Positions 58,179 through 64,000 of a stretch of DNA of 64,000 nucleotides are shown here, one piece after another. The notes under the pieces were generated by a model. That model did not search any database. It was not told the origin of the DNA and worked only from the letters and a program-made list of their open reading frames with translations. The DNA comes from Luteibacter rhizovicinus (lineage in GTDB: Bacteria; Pseudomonadota; Gammaproteobacteria; Xanthomonadales; Rhodanobacteraceae). A program made the translations under genes and the position numbers. The stretch lies in contig NZ_SMCS01000002.1 in NCBI RefSeq assembly GCF_004342265.1, positions 434,001 to 498,000 on the forward strand, in the 5' to 3' direction. Position 1 is the first letter of the stretch. Every line of letters begins with the position of its first letter.

Positions 58179-58775
58179 ATGAGCGACGACGCCAAGCCGG
58201 GCAGCGTGACCCGCGAGCAGGCCGAAGAAGCGGTTCGCACCCTGCTGGTATGGGCCGGCGAAGACCCCTCCCGCGAAGGTTTGCTGGATACCCCGAAGCG
58301 GGTCGTGAAGGCCTATAGCGACTGGTTCAACGGTTACGCCGTCGACCCGGCCGAATACCTGCGCCGCACCTTCGAGGAAGTGGCCGGTTACGACGAGATG
58401 GTCGTGCTGCGCGACATCGAATTCGAAAGCCATTGCGAACACCACATGGCACCGATCGTCGGTCGCGCGCACGTCGGCTATATCCCGACCGACCGCGTCG
58501 TGGGTATCAGCAAGCTCGCACGCGTGGTCGACGGATTCGCACGCCGTTTCCAGGTGCAGGAAAAACTGACGGCGCAGATCGCCCACTGCATCGACGAAAC
58601 GCTGCGTCCCCGCGGTGTCGGCGTGGTCATCGACGCCAGCCACGAATGCATGACCACGCGTGGCGTGCACAAGCGTGGCGTGTCGATGGTCACCAGCCAG
58701 ATGCTCGGCAGTTTCCGCGAAGATCCCCGGACGCGCGGTGAGTTCCTCCGCTTCGTCGGCGTCGACCGTCGCTGA
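58179..58775 (+). CDS. folE: GTP cyclohydrolase I
   Basis: 198 aa. First enzyme of tetrahydrofolate synthesis, GTP to dihydroneopterin triphosphate. Zinc and active-site residues are present: [40 protein letters not shown] and [13 protein letters not shown], ending with [14 protein letters not shown] 58179 has GAGG upstream. A TACAAT at 58143-58148 may be a -10. The next gene of the SMC operon starts only 2 bp after its stop. Confidence 0.97.
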   Translation: MSDDAKPGSVTREQAEEAVRTLLVWAGEDPSREGLLDTPKRVVKAYSDWFNGYAVDPAEYLRRTFEEVAGYDEMVVLRDIEFESHCEHHMAPIVGRAHVGYIPTDRVVGISKLARVVDGFARRFQVQEKLTAQIAHCIDETLRPRGVGVVIDASHECMTTRGVHKRGVSMVTSQMLGSFREDPRTRGEFLRFVGVDRR

Positions 58776-58777
58776 CC

Positions 58778-60088
58778 TTGGCCGAGACGACCGACTTACC
58801 GACCAACGACGAACGTCTGCAGGATCTCTTCCGCGACGGCATCGTCGCCGAGGACCTGCCCAGCGTCTTCCCGCTGCTGCGCGGCCGTTCGCTGCTGCGC
58901 GCATTCAGCGCGCTGTTCCACGGCGGCGAAGCGCAGGTGCTGTTGCGCCTGCTGGTGCTGCGCACCCTGGGTGGCCGCTCGCACGCACCGGAATGGACGC
59001 CGCAGGAAATCCGCGACAACCTCGCGTTCGTCGATCCCGTAAAACTCGACACCGTGGTCCAGCGCCTGAAGGACCACGAACTCCTCGTCTGGGACAGTGA
59101 AACGCTGCGCTATCGCATCGGGCCGCTTGGTCGCAAAGCGCTTGCGTCGCTGGCCACCATGCTGGAATTCGAACGCGATGACGACGATGGCCTCGGCTAT
59201 CTCACCGCGCAGCTGGCCGCCGGTCAGGCGGTCGGACGTATTTCGGTCGACGAACTCGGGCATCTGCTATCGCGCCTGTCCGAACTGAAGGACGACTTCG
59301 ATCGCGCCGTCCTGTCGGGTTCCGAGCATCGCATCCGCCGTGCGGCGGACCGTCTCGACTCGGTGTGGACGTGGGTCGAGAAAGGCACGGAAATCGTGGC
59401 GCGTATCGGCGAACTCGACGACATCGATCCCGCCGCGCACCGGCTTGCGCAGGCAGTCGGCCGCGCGCAGAGCGCACTGCTGCGGCAAGCCGGCACGTTC
59501 CAGCGCGAACTCAACAAGATCGACCAGCATCGCGTGCATCTGGGACGCACGGGCCTGTCGTCGTCGGATCTGGTCGGCTGGCTGCGCTCCCTCGATGTCG
59601 ACGGATTGATCGCGCACGCGGACGAGCAGGTGTTGATGCCGCTGCCCGCGCCCTTCGTGCACGACCAGATCGCGCTCGACGTTGCCGAATTCGAACTGCT
59701 GGAACGCGAGCGCGTCGCGGCCGAAATCACCGCATTGCCCGACGCCGAAACCACACCGGACACCGCCGACCTGCCGATGGACGAGGACGATCTTCGCCAT
59801 CTGGAATCCTGGCATACCCAGTTGGCCGCCATCGGCGAACCTACCACTCTCGAATCGACGTTGATCGGTGACGACTACGCGCTGAGCGCGTATCGCCTTT
59901 CGCTGCTCGGCCTGCTGGGCGATCCCGAATCGGCCGCACTGGAAGGCGGTACCGCGGATCTTGCACGCCTGCCGCTCGCGCTCGAAATCGAACCCACCTT
60001 CATCGATGTCGATCTTCCCCGGATCGCACTGGTCAGCGTCGGACGCCTCGTTCCGCGCGCGCCTAACGGAAACAAGACCGATGCATGA
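58778..60088 (+). CDS. MksF/MukF-like kleisin subunit of an SMC complex
   Basis: 436 aa. A winged-helix-like N-terminal region (residues 20-110) is followed by long helices (ISVDELGHLLSRLSELKDDF, ADRLDSVWTWVEKGTEIVAR) and a C-terminal domain with ESTLIGDDYALSAYRLSLLG. I infer the kleisin role from position: the gene order is this protein, a small MksE-like protein, then an SMC ATPase, as in bacterial MksF-MksE-MksB. Starts with TTG 58778, 2 bp after folE, with no ribosome site of its own, suggesting coupling. Confidence 0.6.
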   Translation: MAETTDLPTNDERLQDLFRDGIVAEDLPSVFPLLRGRSLLRAFSALFHGGEAQVLLRLLVLRTLGGRSHAPEWTPQEIRDNLAFVDPVKLDTVVQRLKDHELLVWDSETLRYRIGPLGRKALASLATMLEFERDDDDGLGYLTAQLAAGQAVGRISVDELGHLLSRLSELKDDFDRAVLSGSEHRIRRAADRLDSVWTWVEKGTEIVARIGELDDIDPAAHRLAQAVGRAQSALLRQAGTFQRELNKIDQHRVHLGRTGLSSSDLVGWLRSLDVDGLIAHADEQVLMPLPAPFVHDQIALDVAEFELLERERVAAEITALPDAETTPDTADLPMDEDDLRHLESWHTQLAAIGEPTTLESTLIGDDYALSAYRLSLLGLLGDPESAALEGGTADLARLPLALEIEPTFIDVDLPRIALVSVGRLVPRAPNGNKTDA

Positions 60089-60803
60089 CGAAACCGCCAC
60101 CCTGGTCACGCGCCTTCTGGCGCAGCGCTGGCTGCCGCGAGAAGACGTACAGGCGCGCCGCGCCCTGCTCGACGACGGCTTCCGCGAAGAACTCGACCGG
60201 CGCCTCGCGTCGGTCGGACTGGAACTGCGCGAGCATCCTTACGCGGCCTATATCGGTCTCGCCGTCGCGCGCGGCAGCGAACGCGCCGTGTTCGGGGGCA
60301 GCGACAGCTGGATATCGAATACCCTGCAGCTGGACCGCGATGCGATCGCCCTGCTCGTCGTGATCTGGGCATTGATCGTGCTGCCCAAGCGGCAACGGCA
60401 GATCGAGCGGCAGAAGGCGGAAGCCGACGCCTCGCAGACGCAGATGTTCGCGGAAGGCAAACCGATTCCGCGCGAACCGGCCATGGCGCCGGTCATCGCC
60501 GAACGCACGCTGCTTGCCGACTTCGGCGAGAAACTCGGCGGCAAGATGCGCATCAACGTGAACCTCGGCATGCTCGCGCGCCTCGGCTTCGTCGTTCGCC
60601 GCAAGGGCGAAGTATCGGAAGGCCCGCTGCTCGACCTCGCCTTCGACTACGACCGCACCGCGCGGCGCATTCTCGACGGCGCGCTGGGCGACCTGCTGGC
60701 GAACACGACGCCGCGCGAGGCGGCGAACGACGATGCGGCTGACGAACTGGATGACCTGGACGATATGAACGAGCCCTCCGACGCGGAGACCAGCGATGTT
60801 TGA
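60081..60803 (+). CDS. MksE/MukE-like SMC accessory protein
   Basis: 240 aa. Begins MHDETATLVTRLLAQRWLPR, with a predicted winged-helix centre (LDRDAIALLVVIWALIVLPK, then the TLLADFGEKLGGKMRINVNL and GMLARLGFVVRRKGEVSEGP segments) and a very acidic tail. The combination of a single winged-helix region and an acidic C terminus between a kleisin-like and an SMC-like gene fits the MksE/JetB role. The assignment rests on context. It overlaps the gene before by 8 bp and the gene after by 8 bp. Confidence 0.6.
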   Translation: MHDETATLVTRLLAQRWLPREDVQARRALLDDGFREELDRRLASVGLELREHPYAAYIGLAVARGSERAVFGGSDSWISNTLQLDRDAIALLVVIWALIVLPKRQRQIERQKAEADASQTQMFAEGKPIPREPAMAPVIAERTLLADFGEKLGGKMRINVNLGMLARLGFVVRRKGEVSEGPLLDLAFDYDRTARRILDGALGDLLANTTPREAANDDAADELDDLDDMNEPSDAETSDV

Positions 60804-63603
60804 TATCCGCAGTCTGGAAGTCGTCCACTGGGATTACTGGCAGCGCTTCAGTCTTCCGCTCGACACCAATATCGTGACCGTCGTCGGTCCCAATGGCTCC
60901 GGCAAGACGACCCTGCTCGATGCCCTGCGCACGCTGCTCACCATCGACTGTGCGGGCAACCGCGACTACAAGAGCTATCTGCGCCACAACGGCAAGCCGT
61001 TCGCCTGGCTGCGCGCACGCGTGGGCAATACGCCGGGTCCCAGCGGCGAGCGGCCTTTCTTCCCGCTGATGGATCGCGAGGTCACCCTCGCCTGCCGCAT
61101 CCAGAAAAAGGGCGGCGAATGGCAACGGCAGTACGCCGTGCTGGGCGGCGACGTGAGCATCGACGAGATCGAAGCGCGCGGCGACTGGCTGGGCCTTCGC
61201 GAATACCGCGTGCGCCTGGAAGGCGCGGGACTGTCCCAGGCCATCCGTCGCGTGCTCACGCTCGAACAGGGCGCCACGGATAAGCTCTGCCAGATGCCAC
61301 CGAAGGCGCTGCTCGACCTGGTCTTCGATGTCTTCGGCGATAAAGCCGTCCTCGAAGACTATCAGCGCGCGCGCAACGAGCAGTTCGAAGCCGACCGCGA
61401 ACAGCACGACCTCGAACACCAGCTCTCGCTGATTGGCGTCAGCCTGCAGGAAGTCGACGGCCGCACGCGTTCGTTCCAGGAATGGAATGCGCTCAAACGC
61501 GAACGTGTGGATCTGGTGTCGGACGTTCTTCCACGCACCGAGTTCGCGGAACTGCATGCCGGCATCCGTGGCGCGCGCCCGCAACTGATCGGCCTGAAGC
61601 GCAAACGCGACGAACTGGAACGGCGCGATCGCGACATCGGGGCGAAACTCGGCGAGCTCGATCTCGCCGAACAGACACTGCGCGCGGAACAGAACACTGC
61701 CGATCAGGCACGCCAGGCAGCGAGGAAAAGTCTCGACGAGGCTCGCGCCGCGCTTACCGAAAACGATCTTCTGCTCCGGCAGGAAACACGCCTGCGCGAA
61801 CAGGTCGCCGCCCAGGGTGGCGCCGATCACGAACACCTCGCCGACGTGCTCGTGGAAGCCCGCGCGAAACTGGCCATGTTGCAGACGGACGAGAATCGTC
61901 TGCGCACCGAACTGGCGACGCTGACGTCGCAGCTCGCGGCGTGGCGCAGCGGGCGTCGTTATACACCCGAATTCGAGCAATCGTTCCGCCGTGCGTTGGA
62001 CGACGCCGGTATCCGGCACAGCATGCTCAGCGAGATCGTCGAAATCGTCGAGCCGCGCTGGCAGGCCGCCGTGGAGGCCGTACTCGCGGGCTACCGGCAT
62101 GTCGTCCTGCTGGACGACCCCAGCGATCGCGAGAAAGCCTGGGCGCTTGGCGAAAGCCATCGTTACAAGCACTTCGTCGTTGCCGATCGCGCACCCGCCG
62201 CCAGCAACGTCACGCGCGGATCGCTGCTCGAAGTCGTCGACTTCTCCGCCGCCGCGCCCGAATGGCTGCTGCGCCAGCTCGATCGCATCCGTCGCGTGGA
62301 CGATGTCGCGGATGGCGCGAAGGTCGCGCGCGATCAGGACTGGATTACGCCGCAAGGCTATTTCCGCGAGCGACGCGGCGGTCGCCATCTCGGCGTCGAC
62401 GACGTGTATTTCGGCGCCGCGGCGCGCGAGCGTCAGCTCGACGATGGCGAAGCACGCCTGCAACACATCGAGAAACAACTGCGCGACTTCGCGGAGGCGC
62501 GCAAGGAATGGCAGCGCAAGGCGGGCGACGCCGAGGGCGTGCTTCGCGGCGCGAACGCCAGCGGCCAGCTTGCCGATCGCGCGGACGAATTCGCCGAGGC
62601 GCATGCGCAGCAGTCCGGTCTTCGCGAAGACATGCAGCGCTGCGCGGACAGCTATGCGGCCACCGAGGCGCATTACGAAGCCGTACGCGAACGGCGCGTC
62701 GACAACTCGCGCTCGCGCGACAACGAGTCGCGCGAGCATCGTCAGGTCCAGAACCAGCTAGCGGACAGCGTGCGCATGTACGCACATGGCCGAACCGAAC
62801 AGATAGAACGTCTGAAAGCCATGCGCACCCGTCGCGGCCACGTGCGCATCGAACATCGCACGCGCGCCGCCATGGGCGCCCTGCGCGAACGCTACGAATC
62901 TCCCGCCGCCGTGCGCCGCGAAATCGAGCGCATCGAACGCCGTCTCGCCGAAGGGCACTGGGAAACCGATGCAAGCTGCGTCCCATTGCGCGACAAACTC
63001 GGCGCCGACCACGATGGTCTGAAACACGATCTGGAACGCCGTCGCGTCCATCTGGAACGCGCCTCGCGCATCACGACCGAAGCGCGCGGCGCCTATATCC
63101 AGGTGCTGCGCAATACCGTGCGTCGTTACGCGAAGAACCTCAAGGTACTGGCGGAGCTTGCCGGTATCGGCGTCGAGGTCGACCTGCCCGAGCTCAGCAA
63201 CGATGATCTCGCGCTCGCCTCCGCCGCGCTCAACGTGCGTTTCGAGTTCGACAAAAAGGGCTGGATCGGCATGGACGACGGCGAGGCATCCGGTGGCCAG
63301 CAGGTCATGAAATCCCTGCTTCTGCTCGTTGCACTGATGCGCGACGAAGATCGTCCCGGCGGTTTCGTTTTCATCGACGAACCGTTCGCGCATCTGGACA
63401 TCTTCAACATCGACAAGGTCGGCGCGTTCCTCAAATCGACCAGCGCGCAGTACATCCTGACCACGCCGGCCACGCATAACGTCAACGTGTTCCAGCCGTC
63501 CGACATCACGCTGGTCACCAGCAAACGTCGTCCGGGAGCGACCTGGGCGCAGCCCCTGGCGGTACTGCGCCGCCGGCCCGAACCGGCCGGAGAGCCGGCG
63601 TGA
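60796..63603 (+). CDS. MksB/MukB-like SMC ATPase
   Basis: 935 aa. It has the Walker A GPNGSGKTTLLDALRTLLT near residue 35, two long coiled-coil arms (about residues 190-400 and 540-760) around a hinge-like centre (around YRHVVLLDD, residues 430-450), the ABC signature ASGGQQVMKSLLLLVALM, and the Walker B GGFVFIDEPFAHLDI. This is the head-coil-hinge-coil-head layout of SMC proteins, with a size like MksB. It probably works with the two preceding proteins in DNA loop extrusion or plasmid restriction. No JetD-type nuclease is seen in the window. Its stop overlaps the EF-hand gene start. Confidence 0.8.
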   Translation: MFDIRSLEVVHWDYWQRFSLPLDTNIVTVVGPNGSGKTTLLDALRTLLTIDCAGNRDYKSYLRHNGKPFAWLRARVGNTPGPSGERPFFPLMDREVTLACRIQKKGGEWQRQYAVLGGDVSIDEIEARGDWLGLREYRVRLEGAGLSQAIRRVLTLEQGATDKLCQMPPKALLDLVFDVFGDKAVLEDYQRARNEQFEADREQHDLEHQLSLIGVSLQEVDGRTRSFQEWNALKRERVDLVSDVLPRTEFAELHAGIRGARPQLIGLKRKRDELERRDRDIGAKLGELDLAEQTLRAEQNTADQARQAARKSLDEARAALTENDLLLRQETRLREQVAAQGGADHEHLADVLVEARAKLAMLQTDENRLRTELATLTSQLAAWRSGRRYTPEFEQSFRRALDDAGIRHSMLSEIVEIVEPRWQAAVEAVLAGYRHVVLLDDPSDREKAWALGESHRYKHFVVADRAPAASNVTRGSLLEVVDFSAAAPEWLLRQLDRIRRVDDVADGAKVARDQDWITPQGYFRERRGGRHLGVDDVYFGAAARERQLDDGEARLQHIEKQLRDFAEARKEWQRKAGDAEGVLRGANASGQLADRADEFAEAHAQQSGLREDMQRCADSYAATEAHYEAVRERRVDNSRSRDNESREHRQVQNQLADSVRMYAHGRTEQIERLKAMRTRRGHVRIEHRTRAAMGALRERYESPAAVRREIERIERRLAEGHWETDASCVPLRDKLGADHDGLKHDLERRRVHLERASRITTEARGAYIQVLRNTVRRYAKNLKVLAELAGIGVEVDLPELSNDDLALASAALNVRFEFDKKGWIGMDDGEASGGQQVMKSLLLLVALMRDEDRPGGFVFIDEPFAHLDIFNIDKVGAFLKSTSAQYILTTPATHNVNVFQPSDITLVTSKRRPGATWAQPLAVLRRRPEPAGEPA

Positions 63604-63947
63604 AGCGCCGGATCGTCACCTTCCTCGTGCTGGCCGCCACCGGATCGGCGGTCCTCGCGCAGGCCCTGCCCGGGACACCCGCTGAGTATCTCAAGCGCAT
63701 GGACGCCAACGGCGACGGCAAGGTCAGCGAAGCGGAGTACGTCGATTACATGAGTGCCGGCTTCCGTCGTATGGATATCAACGACGATGGAGTGCTCGAC
63801 GCGAACGACGGCCCCATGCGCCCCGGCGCCCGCCCGGTTCGCCTGGACGAGTTCCAGCGCAATCTGATCCATCAGTTCCACAAGCTGGATCGCAATCACG
63901 ATGGATTCCTGAACGCGCGGGAGTTGACCCAGCCGCCGCAGGAGTGA
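63600..63947 (+). CDS. secreted EF-hand calcium-binding protein
   Basis: 115 aa with a signal peptide (residues 1-20) and three canonical or near-canonical EF-hand loops: DANGDGKVSEAE, DINDDGVLDAND and DRNHDGFLNARE. It is likely periplasmic and binds Ca2+. GTG 63600 overlaps the SMC stop by 4 bp (GTGA), so it is translationally coupled to the SMC operon, although a link to chromosome organisation is not obvious. The remaining 53 bp of the window hold no gene. Confidence 0.85.
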   Translation: MKRRIVTFLVLAATGSAVLAQALPGTPAEYLKRMDANGDGKVSEAEYVDYMSAGFRRMDINDDGVLDANDGPMRPGARPVRLDEFQRNLIHQFHKLDRNHDGFLNARELTQPPQE

Positions 63948-64000
63948 GGGGCGTCGCTTTCTGGGGCTCTCTGGCTCTCTATGCCTGTGGCCCCCACAGA

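Noticed and set aside
58778..63603. Wadjet plasmid-defence system (JetABCD)
   Set aside because: The SMC, kleisin-like and MksE-like genes are present but no JetD nuclease is adjacent, and the locus is embedded in housekeeping genes, so I call it MksBEF-like.

Overview
The window looks like chromosomal DNA of a high-GC gammaproteobacterium of the Lysobacterales (Xanthomonadales), most likely a Rhodanobacteraceae member such as Luteibacter or Dyella. This is inferred from protein character, the gene order fis-purH, hemDXY and groES-groEL, and an sX13-like small RNA after polA. It was not tested by a database search. I see no tRNA, rRNA, CRISPR array, prophage or transposase gene.

Layout. 1-8300: gltA, rpmE2, a nucleoside hydrolase and glnE on the minus strand, then an LtaS/MdoB-type membrane sulfatase-fold enzyme. 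8300-13710: an accessory block with a dialkylglycine decarboxylase (dgdA), a CPBP protease, a secreted CocE-type esterase and a divergent LysR regulator. 13731-14407: a non-coding repeat (copy A). 14410-16536: groES-groEL under a CIRCE operator. 16638-24368: a phosphonate-type cluster with a phosphonatase-like HAD hydrolase, a DUF5690-type transporter, an FAD oxidoreductase, a PhnF-type regulator, an orphan phnM and a TonB-dependent receptor. 24433-35030: cutA, dsbD, a TlpA-like thioredoxin, DUF1415, aroQ, accBC, prmA, a DUF3426-type protein, fis and purH. 35046-38411: an SBF-type symporter with a divergent LysR, a GST and a DUF2782 protein. 38507-46116: polA, an sX13-like sRNA candidate, repeat copy B, a small membrane protein, uvrD and a few envelope genes. 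46381-56584: a REP-like inverted repeat, hemDXY and mixed housekeeping genes including srkA and an RlmI-like methyltransferase. 56641-63947: rmuC, folE, then a three-gene MukBEF/MksBEF-like SMC operon and an EF-hand protein.

Working together. The phosphonate genes form a plausible import-oxidise-hydrolyse route: outer-membrane receptor, inner-membrane carrier, amine oxidase, C-P bond hydrolase. They are under one GntR/HutC-type regulator, and two far-apart promoters in the cluster share the sequence CTAGACAACC. The chaperonin operon reads as HrcA-controlled. dsbD and the TlpA-like gene form a periplasmic thiol-redox pair. folE and the SMC genes are joined with almost no spacing.

The most unusual material is non-coding. 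Two far-apart copies of one repeat share a 241-bp core that differs at only 2 positions, is bounded by perfect 27-bp inverted repeats and carries back-to-back terminators. Each copy abuts the T-tract of a host terminator. The candidate sRNA after polA has three hairpins, all with C-rich loops. REP-like inverted repeats lie in several intergenic gaps.
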